Below are positions 41,393-50,243 of a DNA stretch of 64,000 bases, in pieces. Both the position numbers and the translations under genes were made by a program. Source of the DNA: Flavobacteriales bacterium (GTDB lineage: Bacteria; Bacteroidota; Bacteroidia; Flavobacteriales_F; PHOS-HE28); contig JADJXF010000008.1 of NCBI GenBank assembly GCA_016715995.1, positions 62,001-126,000 of the forward strand, in the 5' to 3' direction. Numbering within the stretch: the stretch's first letter is position 1; every line of letters starts with the position of its first letter. The notes beneath the pieces were generated by a model. That model was not told the DNA's origin, did no database searches, and was given only the letters and a program-made list of their open reading frames with translations.

Positions 41393-42787
41393 ATGGCCTT
41401 CGACGTCACCAAGCCCGTACTGGAACGCATCCGCGAAGGGCTGGAGAACGGCCGTGTGCAGGCCATCGTCGATGACCTGAAGGAGCTTCACCCGGCCGAT
41501 ATCGCCGAGGTGCTGGACCGCTTGCGGCCCGAGGAGGCCACCACGATCTACGACGCGCTCGACGAAGAGTTGGCCGCCGAAGTCCTGCTGGAGCTTCCGG
41601 AGGACAAGCGCGAGGCCATCCTGGAGACCTTCACCGGCAAGGAGATCGCCGAAGAGGTGATCGATCAGCTGGATAGTGACGACGCCGCCGACGTGATCGC
41701 CGACCTGCCGCAGGACGTGCAGGACGAGGTGATGGCGAACATCGAGGACGCCGAGCAACGCGAGGAGATCGCCGAGCTCCTCACCTACGATGAGCACAGC
41801 GCCGGCGGCCTCATGGCCAAGGAGCTGGTGAAGGTGAGCGCCGAGGGCACCATGCGCGATTGCGTGAAGGAGCTGCGCCGCCACGCCGAGGAGATTGATA
41901 ACGTGTACGCGATCTACGTGGTGGACCAGCACGATCGCCTGGTGGGCGTGATCCCGCTGAAGATGCTGCTCACCACATCGCTGTTCAAGCCTGTGCGCGA
42001 TGTGTACGACCCGGACTTCATCAGCGTGAAGGCCGATGAGGAAGCCGAAGTGGCTGCCAAGCTCATGGAGAAGTACGACCTCGTGGTGCTGCCGGTAATC
42101 GATGCTCGGGGCCGACTGCTGGGCCGCATCACCATCGACGACGTGGTGGATGTGATTCGCGAGGAGGAGACCGAGGACGTGCAGAGGATGGCGGGCATGG
42201 AGGCGCTGGAGGAGAGCTACATGAGCAGCAGCTGGTGGGAGATCGTGAAGAAGCGCGTGGGCTGGCTCATCATCCTGTTCATCGGCGAGAGCTTCACGGC
42301 CACCGCGATGAGCTTCTTCGAGGACCAGATCGCCAAGGCGGTGGTGCTGGCGCTCTTCGTTCCACTCATCATCAGCAGCGGCGGCAACACCGGCTCGCAG
42401 GCCAGCACGCTCATCATCCGCGCGCTCGCCCTCGGCGATGTCACCATCCGCGAATGGTGGAGCGTGGTCAAGCGCGAGGCCACCGTGGGCCTCACGCTCG
42501 GCACAGTGCTGGGCATCATCGGCTTCCTGCGTGTGGCCGTGTGGAGCCAGTTCGTCGATGTTTATGGCGAGCACTGGTTCGAGATCGGATTGGCGGTCGG
42601 CTTCTCGCTCCTGGGCGTTGTTCTTTGGGGCAACCTCATCGGCTCGCTCTTCCCGCTCATCCTGAAACGCTTCGGCCGAGATCCAGCTGTTTCCTCCGCC
42701 CCCTTCGTGGCCACAGTGGTGGACGTCACAGGGCTGATCATCTACTTCAGCATCGCCTCGCTCCTGCTGGCGGAGATCATGATGTGA
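41393..42787 (+). CDS. mgtE: Magnesium transporter MgtE
   Basis: A 464-residue Mg2+ channel. The acidic N-domain (residues 1-130) has the typical repeats 'LHPADIAEVLDRLRPEEATT', 'LPEDKREAILETF' and 'LDSDDAADVIADLP'. A CBS pair follows (about 130-260, ending 'LLGRITIDDVVDVIREEETE'), then five transmembrane helices with 'LFVPLIISSGGNTGSQASTL', the pore signature. The start at 41393 (MAFDVTKPVL...) is chosen because the upstream TTG lies inside the likely -7 element. It precedes the dehydrogenase gene. Confidence 0.95.
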   Translation: MAFDVTKPVLERIREGLENGRVQAIVDDLKELHPADIAEVLDRLRPEEATTIYDALDEELAAEVLLELPEDKREAILETFTGKEIAEEVIDQLDSDDAADVIADLPQDVQDEVMANIEDAEQREEIAELLTYDEHSAGGLMAKELVKVSAEGTMRDCVKELRRHAEEIDNVYAIYVVDQHDRLVGVIPLKMLLTTSLFKPVRDVYDPDFISVKADEEAEVAAKLMEKYDLVVLPVIDARGRLLGRITIDDVVDVIREEETEDVQRMAGMEALEESYMSSSWWEIVKKRVGWLIILFIGESFTATAMSFFEDQIAKAVVLALFVPLIISSGGNTGSQASTLIIRALALGDVTIREWWSVVKREATVGLTLGTVLGIIGFLRVAVWSQFVDVYGEHWFEIGLAVGFSLLGVVLWGNLIGSLFPLILKRFGRDPAVSSAPFVATVVDVTGLIIYFSIASLLLAEIMM

Positions 42788-42789
42788 GC

Positions 42790-43737
42790 ATGCGCATCGG
42801 AGTCATCGACAACACGCATCCGCGCCTTGGTGAAATCCTCACCCGAGCCGGGCACGAAGTCGTGATGCTCCACCAGGTCGATTCGGCCGGACTTGCACAA
42901 GCGCTGCAGGGCATGGAGGGCATCATCGTCCGCAGCCGACCGCTCGGCCGCGAGCTGCTGTCCAAAGTGGAAGGCCTACGGTTCGTGGGGCGCGTGGGCA
43001 GCGGGCTGGAGAACATCGATGTTGAATGGTGCCGCAAGCAGGGCATCCGCGTGCTCAATTCACCCGAAGGGAACCGCGACGGCGTCGGAGAAGCCTGCGT
43101 GATGTTGCTGCTCGCCCTGATGAAGGCGCTGGTGCGCGCCAACAACCAGGTGCATGCGGGCCTTTGGCTGCGCGAGGAGAACCGCGGCACCGATCTGCGC
43201 GGGAAGATCGTGGGCATCATCGGCTACGGAAACATGGGCAGCGCCTTCGCCGACAAGCTGCGCGGATTCGGCGTGCGAGTGCTCGCGCACGACAAGTACC
43301 GGAGCGGCTTCGAGCGCGCGGGCGTGCACGAATGCGGTCTGGAACGCGTGCTGCGCGAAAGCGATGTGATCAGCATGCACCTGCCACTGAACGCTGAGAC
43401 GCGCCACTATGCCGACCGCGACTTCTTCCTTCGGCTGGGCAGGCCCGTCTGGTTCCTCAACACCTCGCGTGGCGCTGTCGTCCACACAGAAGCATTGCTC
43501 GACGCCATCGACCATGGCCGCGTGATAGCGGCGGGGCTCGACGTGCTGGAGTTTGAGCGCGACGACCTCAGCGGCCTCGACCCTGCAATGGAGCCGGTCG
43601 TGCAGCGGCGGCTCCTCGGCCACGAGCGCGTGCTGATCACCCCGCATGTGGCCGGCGTCACGCACGAAGGCCGGCTCAAAATGGCGGAAGTGCTCGCTGA
43701 TAAAGTCATCCATGCATTCCCGAATGACAAGGGCTGA
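42790..43737 (+). CDS. D-2-hydroxyacid dehydrogenase family protein
   Basis: A 315-residue NAD-dependent dehydrogenase of the phosphoglycerate-dehydrogenase superfamily. The substrate domain has 'VGRVGSGLENIDVEW', the NAD motif is 'VGIIGYGNMGSAFADKL', 'WFLNTSRGAVVHTEAL' holds conserved catalytic-domain residues and 'VLITPHVAGVTHEG' carries the catalytic His. It lacks the C-terminal ACT domain of SerA, so the exact substrate is open (3-phosphoglycerate or another 2-hydroxyacid). ATG 42790 follows the mgtE stop by 2 bases. Confidence 0.88.
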   Translation: MRIGVIDNTHPRLGEILTRAGHEVVMLHQVDSAGLAQALQGMEGIIVRSRPLGRELLSKVEGLRFVGRVGSGLENIDVEWCRKQGIRVLNSPEGNRDGVGEACVMLLLALMKALVRANNQVHAGLWLREENRGTDLRGKIVGIIGYGNMGSAFADKLRGFGVRVLAHDKYRSGFERAGVHECGLERVLRESDVISMHLPLNAETRHYADRDFFLRLGRPVWFLNTSRGAVVHTEALLDAIDHGRVIAAGLDVLEFERDDLSGLDPAMEPVVQRRLLGHERVLITPHVAGVTHEGRLKMAEVLADKVIHAFPNDKG

Positions 43738-44623
43738 ACCAATCGCGGCTGTCTTCCTGGCCGCCCTACTGCTCCACTCCTGCATGCCCGAACCGAACCC
43801 CAAACCCGAAGTGCATGGCCACCGCGGTTGCCGCGGGTTGTTGCCGGAGAACACCATACCCGGCTTCCTCAAAGCCGCCGAGCTGGGTGTGGACTGGCTG
43901 GAGCTCGACGTGGTGATCGGCGCCGACGGCCAGGTGATTGTTTCGCACGAGCCGTGGATGAGCCATAGCATCTGCACCGATACGGAAGGCAACACCATCA
44001 CGGAGGAGGACGAGCGTTCCTTCAACCTCTACCGCATGACGGCCGCTGAGATCCGTGCCTTCGACTGCGGGGGACTGGAGCACCCGGGATTCCCGGATCA
44101 GCAGCAGCGGCGCGCGCACAAGCCCACCTTGCGCGAAGTAGTGGAGGCGGTGGATGAAGCTGCATTGTTGGGTGGCGGGAATCCCGGCTTCAACATCGAG
44201 ATCAAGAGCGACCCCGCATTCTACGGCACCTTTCAGCCCGGTCCTGCCGAATTCGCCCGGCTGGTGCTCGCTTCCATCGACTCGCTCGGCATCACTGAGC
44301 GGTGCATCATCCAATCCTTCGACCCGGCCGCATTGATGGCTGCGCACACGTTGGAGCCGGACCTCCCATACGCCCTCCTCGTGCAGAACACCGATGGCTT
44401 GGAAGCCAACTTGGGGCGCATCGATTTCCAGCCCGCGATCTACAGCCCGCGATTCGGTCTGGTCGACGCACTCCTTCGCAGCGCGCTGCGCGAGCGCGGC
44501 ATCCAGCTCTTGGTGTGGACCGTGAATGAGCCAGCCGACATCAAGCGCATGCTGGGGTTGGGCGTGGACGGCATCATCAGCGATTATCCGGACCGGGTGA
44601 TTGCGGCGATCGAGACGAGATAG
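43724..44623 (+). CDS. Glycerophosphodiester phosphodiesterase lipoprotein
   Basis: A 299-residue GDPD-family enzyme anchored as a lipoprotein ('VFLAALLLHSC', Cys at about 20). The TIM-barrel active site opens with 'HGHRGCRGLLPENTIPGFLK' and 'WLELDVVIGADGQVIVSHEP', giving the His, Glu, Asp and His catalytic set. 'PGFNIEIKSDP' and 'LLVWTVNEPADIKRMLGLGV' close the barrel. It should hydrolyse glycerophosphodiesters outside the cytoplasm to glycerol-3-phosphate and alcohol. The start overlaps the dehydrogenase gene by 14 bases; ATG 43712 is an alternative. The next gene converges on it. Confidence 0.9.
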   Translation: MTRAEPIAAVFLAALLLHSCMPEPNPKPEVHGHRGCRGLLPENTIPGFLKAAELGVDWLELDVVIGADGQVIVSHEPWMSHSICTDTEGNTITEEDERSFNLYRMTAAEIRAFDCGGLEHPGFPDQQQRRAHKPTLREVVEAVDEAALLGGGNPGFNIEIKSDPAFYGTFQPGPAEFARLVLASIDSLGITERCIIQSFDPAALMAAHTLEPDLPYALLVQNTDGLEANLGRIDFQPAIYSPRFGLVDALLRSALRERGIQLLVWTVNEPADIKRMLGLGVDGIISDYPDRVIAAIETR

Positions 44624-44638
44624 GGCCGTCGGCCTCGT

Positions 44639-45238
44639 TCAACTCCTGCCTAGCACCGCTTCGATCCCTGTGATCAATCGCTCGAGGCTGCTGAGCCAAT
44701 CGGCTGATCCGACCGCCTCTGATGCGCGCAGGCTGGCGCAAAGCGCTCCCAAACCATCGCTATCCACGGCTTCCAGCTGCGGGCGGAGCGTGTGCAGTAC
44801 GCGCATCATCTTGTCATTGTCCCCGGCCTCGCGTGCGGTTCGCAAAGCGGCAATGCGTTCCGGCACATGGCGTCGGAAAAGCGCCAGCACCATCGCGTCG
44901 GGCGCGGGCGTGGATGGAGCGACCGGTTCATTGTCCGGCATTGGGGTGGCGCGCGACGATGCCGAAGGCGGAGCAATAACCTGTCGCGCAGCGGCGGCAG
45001 CCATGGCATCAACCGTCCTGGCCAAATCAGCGACGCGGGCCTGCAGCGCGCCCATTTCGCGCTGCATCTGTTGTCGCTCGCGGCGTTGACCGCGTCGAAG
45101 GAGGACGATGGTCAACGCCACCAGCAGGATGCCAACTGCGGCCGTTGCTACGATCGAGCCTTTCACGGGTGACGATCGCCTTCTGCGCTTGTCCCATGGT
45201 GATGAGCGCGGCGCTTGCTTCCTGCTCGCGAACAGCAA
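44639..45238 (-). CDS. Downstream part of a frameshifted gene: TM, coiled coil, HPt-like domain
   Basis: A frame of up to 199 residues. The N-terminal 24 residues look like out-of-frame translation of the upstream part. Real sequence probably begins near 45166 with 'KGSIVATAAVGILLVALTIV', one transmembrane helix, followed by a basic coiled coil ('RERQQMQREMGALQARVADL'), a Pro/Ser linker and a C-terminal 75-residue helical domain. That domain has 'MMRVLHTLRPQLEAVDSDGL' then 'GALCASLRA', closely resembling a histidine phosphotransfer (HPt) domain, the His of 'LHTLR' being the phospho-acceptor; the usual Lys-Gly after it is Arg-Pro. It overlaps the frame at 45027-45683 by 212 bases, which is not normal for two independent genes. 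Confidence 0.55.
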   Translation of the reverse strand: MLFASRKQAPRSSPWDKRRRRSSPVKGSIVATAAVGILLVALTIVLLRRGQRRERQQMQREMGALQARVADLARTVDAMAAAAARQVIAPPSASSRATPMPDNEPVAPSTPAPDAMVLALFRRHVPERIAALRTAREAGDNDKMMRVLHTLRPQLEAVDSDGLGALCASLRASEAVGSADWLSSLERLITGIEAVLGRS

Positions 45239-45683
45239 TCAGGCTGTCGCGCTCTTGTTGATGGAGCCGGTTGATTCCGGAGGCCTCCGCAGCCTGCCGC
45301 TCCACATTGCTCGCCGACTCATTCCGCTCGATCTCGATGATCCGCAGAGCCTCCGCCAGTGCGCGCTTGTGGTCGCCAACGGCCCGATAACGTTCAATCA
45401 ATCCGGTCCGAGCATCAATGCCAAGCTGCGCTTCCCTTGCCGAGTCGGCCATGGTCGCAGCCTGGTCCAGCACCCTGATGGCCTCCTTGCCCTTGAGCAG
45501 CGCGGCCAGTTTGATGCGTGCCTCGACCGCGCGCGCCGCCGGGCCCGTTGAGTCGATCCGCGCCAAATCGGCCTTCATCGCAGCGATGGTCACGCGCAGG
45601 CTGTCACGACGCTGCCGAGCGGATTGCGCGAAACCGCTCTCACATACAAGGAGGAGGAGGGCAAGGAGCGCCGTGCGGTACAT
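45027..45683 (-). CDS. Upstream part of the same frameshifted gene: periplasmic helical domain
   Basis: A signal peptide (1-20, 'LLALLLLVCESGFAQ') is followed by a helical, TPR- or coiled-coil-like region ('AIRVLDQAATMADSAREAQL', 'VGDHKRALAEALRIIEIERN') ending in 'GQAQKAIVTRE' near 45170. Beyond that point the frame turns into Arg/Ser/Pro/Thr-rich nonsense, while the other frame continues with a transmembrane helix and coiled coil. One base shift near 45155-45172 would join the two into a protein of about 345 residues with periplasmic helices, TM, cytoplasmic coiled coil and HPt-like domain. It may be a real frameshift, programmed shift or assembly error. Confidence 0.6.
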   Translation of the reverse strand: MYRTALLALLLLVCESGFAQSARQRRDSLRVTIAAMKADLARIDSTGPAARAVEARIKLAALLKGKEAIRVLDQAATMADSAREAQLGIDARTGLIERYRAVGDHKRALAEALRIIEIERNESASNVERQAAEASGINRLHQQERDSLIAVREQEASAALITMGQAQKAIVTRERLDRSNGRSWHPAGGVDHRPPSTRSTPRATTDAARNGRAAGPRR

Positions 45684-45692
45684 GCAGCGAAG

Positions 45693-46964
45693 CTATCCTT
45701 CGGCCTGCTGCTTCAGCACGAAGCGCGCGGTGGTCCGGCTGCGCTGCTCCAAGAGAATCTCCTTGCCGCCGGTGAGCCGGGCCAGCGTCGGTTCGTCGTA
45801 GTGGCGCACGGTGAGGAGCTCGCAGCCGTCGTTGTAGCGCACCTCGTATCCGGCGCTCAGCTCCTCAATCAGCTGGCGGCTGCGCGGTGTGTCATCGACC
45901 ACCACGCTGAAGGCGAGCGCTGAGTTCTGCATCAGGTCGATGCGCACATTCCGCTGCGCGAAGAGGGCGAAGATGCCGCTGAGGTTCTCCTCCACGATGA
46001 AGCTCAGGTCGCGCGGCGTGATGCTGATGAGCAGCTGCTGCGGCTTGATGATGAACGAGGGGAGGAGGGAGTCGTTCTCGCTGCGGGCATCAATGGTGCT
46101 GCCCGGCGCATCCAAGTCGGCGAAGGAGCGGACGTAGAGGGGGATATGCTTCCTCTGCAAGGGCTGCAGCGTGCGGGGGTGTATGACGCTGGCGCCGAAA
46201 TAGCTGAGCTCGATCGCCTCGCGATAGCTGATGTGCGCCAGCAGCTTGGTGTCGGGGAAGAGCTTCGGATCGGCGTTGAACATCCCGGGCACGTCCTTCC
46301 AGATGGTGACGCTCTCGGCATCGAGCAGGTAGGCGAAGATGGCGGCGGAGAAGTCGGAGCCTTCCCGGCCGAGCGTGGTGGTGCGGCCATCCGCTGTGCA
46401 GCCGATGAACCCTTGGGTGACGATCCGGATAGGATTCTTCGCCATCAAGGGCCGCAGGCGCTCTGCTACGGTCCGCTCGCACGCCTCCCAATCCACACGG
46501 GCTGCGCGATGCAGGCCGTCCGTGCGGACGACCGTGCGTGCATCCATCCATTCATTCGAAAGCAGGACGCTTCTTAGGTGGGCGCTCACTATCAGGGTGC
46601 TCATCACCTCGCCGAAGGAGACGACCTGGTCGTAGGCTTGATCCTCGCTCACGGTTGGCGCACGACTGAACAACTGCTCCAACTCCTCGATGCATCCTGC
46701 CAAATCATCAAAAGCGGCCCTATCCTCGGGCACGACCTCCTTCAACACCGAAAGGTGGAATCCCGCGAGACGGCTCAGCCTGTCATCTGTCGGACGACCG
46801 GCCAGCCAATCCCACACCAAGGCCTCCAGCGCATTGGTGGTCTTCCCCATCGCGCTCACCACGATCAACAGGTCGTCATCGGGGAAGCGCGAGATCACCT
46901 TCGCCACGTTGCGCACGCCCGTCGCGTCCTTCACGCTGGCCCCTCCGAACTTGAAGACCTTCAT
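45693..46964 (-). CDS. lysC: Aspartate kinase
   Basis: A 423-residue monofunctional aspartate kinase, first enzyme of the Lys/Met/Thr/diaminopimelate pathway. It begins 'MKVFKFGGASVKD', has 'LIVVSAMGKTTNALEALV', 'VTQGFIGCTADGRTTTLGRE' and 'GSDFSAAIFAYLLDAESVTI', and ends with tandem ACT-like domains ('SITPRDLSFIVEENLSGIFA') that usually bind an end-product inhibitor. There is no homoserine dehydrogenase domain. The start at 46964 overlaps the acetyltransferase stop by 4 bases; a frame open to 47015 lies in that gene. Confidence 0.93.
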   Translation of the reverse strand: MKVFKFGGASVKDATGVRNVAKVISRFPDDDLLIVVSAMGKTTNALEALVWDWLAGRPTDDRLSRLAGFHLSVLKEVVPEDRAAFDDLAGCIEELEQLFSRAPTVSEDQAYDQVVSFGEVMSTLIVSAHLRSVLLSNEWMDARTVVRTDGLHRAARVDWEACERTVAERLRPLMAKNPIRIVTQGFIGCTADGRTTTLGREGSDFSAAIFAYLLDAESVTIWKDVPGMFNADPKLFPDTKLLAHISYREAIELSYFGASVIHPRTLQPLQRKHIPLYVRSFADLDAPGSTIDARSENDSLLPSFIIKPQQLLISITPRDLSFIVEENLSGIFALFAQRNVRIDLMQNSALAFSVVVDDTPRSRQLIEELSAGYEVRYNDGCELLTVRHYDEPTLARLTGGKEILLEQRSRTTARFVLKQQAEG

Positions 46965-47437
46965 CGTACACCGATCTGCTTGAGTTGATCGAGATAGAGC
47001 CTGCCATTCAGCCATTCACGGGTAATCTCCGCGCCGAACCGCTCATAGAACCGGATGGCGCCGTCATTCCAATCGAGCACCTGCCAGGTGAGGTGATGGT
47101 AGTTCCTCGCCACCGCTTCGGCGGCGCAGGCCTTCAACAGACGTTCTCCGATCCTCCGCCCACGCGCGCGCGCCGTCACCACGATATCCTCTAGGTAGCC
47201 CACGCGTCCGCGCCAGGTGGAATAGCGCTCGTAGCATACCGCTATCCCCAATAGGCCCTGTTCATCCTCGGCCACCCAACCCCACCACACCGCGTTGGCT
47301 CCGAATCCCGCGTCGCGCATCTCAAACTCCGTCACGGTGACCGCCTCCGGCTCCTTCTCGAAGGTCGCCAGCTCGCGCACCAGCGCCAGCATGGCTGGCA
47401 CATCGCGCGCTTCCGCTTTCCGGATGTTCACGTCCAT
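46961..47437 (-). CDS. GNAT acetyltransferase, SSAT-like
   Basis: A 158-residue acetyltransferase. 'ALVRELATFEKEPEAVTVTE' and 'DAGFGANAVWW' at the front, 'YLEDIVVTARARGRRIGERL' (acetyl-CoA pyrophosphate loop) and 'WQVLDWNDGAIRFYERFGAE' match the spermidine/spermine N1-acetyltransferase-like subgroup. The substrate may be a polyamine or thialysine-type amine. The start at 47437 (MDVNIRKAEARD) fits the family; the frame continues far upstream, antisense to fbp. It overlaps lysC by 4 bases. Confidence 0.88.
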   Translation of the reverse strand: MDVNIRKAEARDVPAMLALVRELATFEKEPEAVTVTEFEMRDAGFGANAVWWGWVAEDEQGLLGIAVCYERYSTWRGRVGYLEDIVVTARARGRRIGERLLKACAAEAVARNYHHLTWQVLDWNDGAIRFYERFGAEITREWLNGRLYLDQLKQIGVR

Positions 47438-47485
47438 CGCCCACAAAGAAAGCAGCGCCCCATCTTTGCCAGTGAAACAGCCATC

Positions 47486-48451
47486 ATGCCCGAGATCAAG
47501 ACCCTCTCCGAGTTCATCGTCGAGCGTCAGGCCGACTTCCCCGGCTCCACCGGCGACCTCAGCTCGTTGCTCACCGCGTTCCGCCTCGCTGCCAAGATCG
47601 TGAGCCGTGAGGCCAACAAGGCCGGGCTGATGGCCGACATTCTGGGAGCAGCCGGGAATGAGAACGTGCAGGGCGAGCAGCAGCAGAAGCTGGATGTGTA
47701 CGCCAACAACCTCTTCATCCGTATGATGCGCACCCAGGGCGCGGTGTGCGCCGTAGCCAGCGAGGAGAACGACGACATCGTTCACTTCGACAACGGCGGC
47801 AGGTACGTGGTGACCATGGACCCGCTCGATGGCAGCAGCAACATCGATGTGAACGTGAGCATCGGCACCATTTTCAGCATCTATCAGCGAATCAGCACCG
47901 GGCCCAAGGCCACCCTGGAGGACTTCCTGCAGCCCGGAAGCGCGCAGGTGGCGGCCGGCTACATCGTGTATGGCAGCAGCACCATGCTCGTGTACAGCAC
48001 GGGCCACGGCGTCAACGGCTTCACGCTCGACCCCAGCATCGGCACCTTCTGCCTCAGCCACCCTGGCATGCAGACCCCTGTCGACGGCACGATCTTCTCG
48101 GTGAACGAGGGGAATCTATACGACTTCAGCCCTGGCGTGCAGCACTACATCGACTCGTGCAAGAAGCAGAAGATGAGCGCGCGCTACATCGGCAGCTTGG
48201 TGGCCGACTTTCACCGCAACCTGTTGAAGGGCGGCATCTATCTCTACCCCGGCACGCAGAATGCGCCGAAGGGCAAGCTCCGCCTGCTGTACGAGGCCAA
48301 CCCGCTCGCATACTTGGTGGAGCAGGCCGGCGGCATGGCCACAGACGGCACGACGCGCATCTTGGAACTGAAGCCCACAGAGCTTCATCAACGCTGTCCC
48401 CTATTCATCGGGAGCAGGAGCATGGTGGAGGCGGCGATGAAAGGCGGATGA
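47486..48451 (+). CDS. fbp: Fructose-1,6-bisphosphatase, class 1
   Basis: A 321-residue gluconeogenic phosphatase. 'CAVASEENDDIVHFDNGGRY' and the metal site 'VTMDPLDGSSNIDVNVSIGT' are diagnostic; 'IGSLVADFHRNLLKGGIYLY' and 'KGKLRLLYEANPLAYLVEQA' complete the fold. Length is normal. CATCTTTG lies shortly upstream (47460-47467). The stop overlaps the next ATG, so the small lipoprotein downstream is co-translated. Confidence 0.96.
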   Translation: MPEIKTLSEFIVERQADFPGSTGDLSSLLTAFRLAAKIVSREANKAGLMADILGAAGNENVQGEQQQKLDVYANNLFIRMMRTQGAVCAVASEENDDIVHFDNGGRYVVTMDPLDGSSNIDVNVSIGTIFSIYQRISTGPKATLEDFLQPGSAQVAAGYIVYGSSTMLVYSTGHGVNGFTLDPSIGTFCLSHPGMQTPVDGTIFSVNEGNLYDFSPGVQHYIDSCKKQKMSARYIGSLVADFHRNLLKGGIYLYPGTQNAPKGKLRLLYEANPLAYLVEQAGGMATDGTTRILELKPTELHQRCPLFIGSRSMVEAAMKGG

Positions 48452-48912
48452 GCATGCGTATCGTCGCTCTCGCTTTACTGCTTCTGTGCTTTGCCGCCTG
48501 CGACCGGCCCGCAGCACCACCCGCTCCTGCCGGATCAGCAGATGACGATAACGTACTGCGCCATCTGAAGGAAGTGGAATGGCCCATGGCCTACCGCGAA
48601 CAGGACACGGTGCTGCTGGACCGCATCCTGCACGACGACTTCCAGATGATCGATGCGGAGGGCAACACCTTCACGAAGGCGGATGAACTGGATTGGATCA
48701 AGAAGAACGAATGGGAAGTGGCCTCGTTCCGTTACGAGATCAAGCGGCTGGATACATGGCCCAACGGAACGGCCATCGTCAGCGGCATGGGCCACATGTT
48801 ATCGGATTCCACAGTGAGCACCTACTGGTCGAGCAACGTGTTCATCAAGACGGACGGCACGTGGAGGGCAGTGTCGTCGCATGTCTCCGGGGTGAAGGAG
48901 ACGAAGCGCTAG
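48448..48912 (+). CDS. Lipoprotein with a SnoaL/DUF4440-like (NTF2-fold) domain
   Basis: A 154-residue lipoprotein: the signal peptide ends at 'LLLLCFAAC' (Cys17). The mature part, 'YREQDTVLLDRILHDDFQMI' then 'DAEGNTFTKADELDWIK', and later 'FIKTDGTWRAVSSHVSGV', has the cone-shaped NTF2-like fold pattern of SnoaL/DUF4440 proteins. Function unknown. The start at 48448 overlaps the fbp stop (ATGA); ATG 48454 is equally possible. Confidence 0.75.
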   Translation: MSMRIVALALLLLCFAACDRPAAPPAPAGSADDDNVLRHLKEVEWPMAYREQDTVLLDRILHDDFQMIDAEGNTFTKADELDWIKKNEWEVASFRYEIKRLDTWPNGTAIVSGMGHMLSDSTVSTYWSSNVFIKTDGTWRAVSSHVSGVKETKR

Positions 48913-48924
48913 TACGGTCTCGTC

Positions 48925-48932
48925 TATCTTGC
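48925..48932 (+). promoter_or_regulatory. -7 element TATCTTGC for the methyltransferase gene
   Basis: TATCTTGC ends 21 nt before the GTG at 48954. Confidence 0.4.
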
Positions 48933-48953
48933 TCGCATCACATCGACGGCATC

Positions 48954-49580
48954 GTGGACGTCCGCACTGCATACAACGCTTGGTCGGAGCAATACGACAC
49001 CAACGCGAACCGCACCCGCGACCTCGAGGCCACCGTGCTGCGCGAGGTATTGAACGCGTTGCCCTTTGCACGCGTGCTGGAGATCGGTTGCGGTACGGGC
49101 AAGAACACGGAGTGGCTCGCCCAGCGTAGCAAGCACATCACGGCCGTTGATCTTTCCGAAGGGATGCTGGCCAGGGCTCGCGAGAAGGTCGCGTTGCCGC
49201 ATGTCCGGTTCGTGCAAGCGGATATCCTTCAACCCTGGACGTTCCGCGATGGGGCGTACGACCTGGTCACATTCAGCTTGGTGTTGGAGCACGTGGAGCA
49301 CCTTGGTCCTGTGCTGAAGGAAGGGGCCATGAGCCTAGCAACGGGCGGTCACCTGTATGTGGGCGAGTTGCATCCCTTCAAGCAGTACGCTGGCACCAAA
49401 GCGCGCTTCGAAACCGAAGCGGGTACGCAGGTGGTGACCTGCTACGATCACCACACTTCCGACTTCCTGAACTCAGCAATGGCGAACGGGCTTGAATTGG
49501 TACACCTTGGGGAGCATTTCCATGACGACGACAAGACCGGGCCACCGTGGGTCCTGAGCTTGTTGTTGCGGAAGAGCTAG
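48954..49580 (+). CDS. Class I SAM-dependent methyltransferase
   Basis: A 208-residue methyltransferase. 'YNAWSEQYDTNANRTRDLEA' at the front is typical of UbiE/BioC-type enzymes, motif I is 'VLEIGCGTGKNTEWLA', then 'ITAVDLSEGMLARAREKV', 'VRFVQADILQPW' and 'YDLVTFSLVLEHV'. The substrate is unknown. GTG 48954 is the only sensible start: no ATG precedes the conserved N-terminus and a TATCTTGC element lies 21 nt upstream. Confidence 0.85.
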   Translation: MDVRTAYNAWSEQYDTNANRTRDLEATVLREVLNALPFARVLEIGCGTGKNTEWLAQRSKHITAVDLSEGMLARAREKVALPHVRFVQADILQPWTFRDGAYDLVTFSLVLEHVEHLGPVLKEGAMSLATGGHLYVGELHPFKQYAGTKARFETEAGTQVVTCYDHHTSDFLNSAMANGLELVHLGEHFHDDDKTGPPWVLSLLLRKS

Positions 49581-49609
49581 ACCTTGCGGTTGGAACAAAG
49601 CACGATGGA

Positions 49610-50155
49610 ATGAGCGCCCTCACCACTTACCTCCTCCTCTTCCGTGGCGTGGGCGGTGCCATACAACTACCGGTGGGACCGCTGCGCGAAGCGTTGACGA
49701 AAGCGGGGTTCAAGAACGCCACCACCTATATCAATAGCGGCAATGCGGTGGTACGCAGCCCGCTCTCGCGGGAGGAGACCCTCACGAAGGTCGCAACGCT
49801 CTGCAAGAAGAAGTTCAACTACGACAGGCCGATCTTCGCGCCAACGGCGGCAGAGTGGGCAGCCGTAGTGGCGAACAACCCGTTCCCGAAGATGGCCGAG
49901 GGCAGGCATGTGCACGCAGCCTTGCTCGCCGGCGTACCGGATCCGGTGAAAGTGAAAGCCCTGCAAGCACTGGCCGTGGAAGGCGAACAGCTGAAGCTGG
50001 TGAAGGGCGTAGCGTACATCCATACGCCGCACGGCTTCGGCACGAGCAAGCTGGCTGAGAAGTTCGACAAGGGCATTGGCGTGGTGAACACCGCGCGCAA
50101 CTGGAACACGGTGCTGAAGATGCACGAGCTGGCGCAGGGGTTGGAGCGGAAGTAG
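49610..50155 (+). CDS. DUF1697 family protein
   Basis: A 181-residue protein. 'YLLLFRGVGGAIQLPVGPLR' then 'EALTKAGFKNATTYINSGNA', 'VRSPLSREETLTKVATLCKK' and 'TARNWNTVLKMHELA' fit DUF1697 across its length. The biochemical function is unknown. The start at 49610 matches family N-termini; a frame from 49547 lies mostly within the methyltransferase gene. It is the last gene before the lower-GC SIR2-like gene. Confidence 0.88.
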   Translation: MSALTTYLLLFRGVGGAIQLPVGPLREALTKAGFKNATTYINSGNAVVRSPLSREETLTKVATLCKKKFNYDRPIFAPTAAEWAAVVANNPFPKMAEGRHVHAALLAGVPDPVKVKALQALAVEGEQLKLVKGVAYIHTPHGFGTSKLAEKFDKGIGVVNTARNWNTVLKMHELAQGLERK

Positions 50156-50243
50156 GGCCGTCGCGATTTGCACTAAAGTCCTCGTCACTCCTCGTTGTTG
50201 CAACCTCATCGGATATGTCTAGCCTTGCAGCAGCCCACGGGAC

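Noticed and set aside
45027..45238. Two independent overlapping genes at the HPt-like locus
   Set aside because: A 212-base same-strand overlap with out-of-frame-looking sequence at the start of one and the end of the other is better explained by one frameshifted gene.
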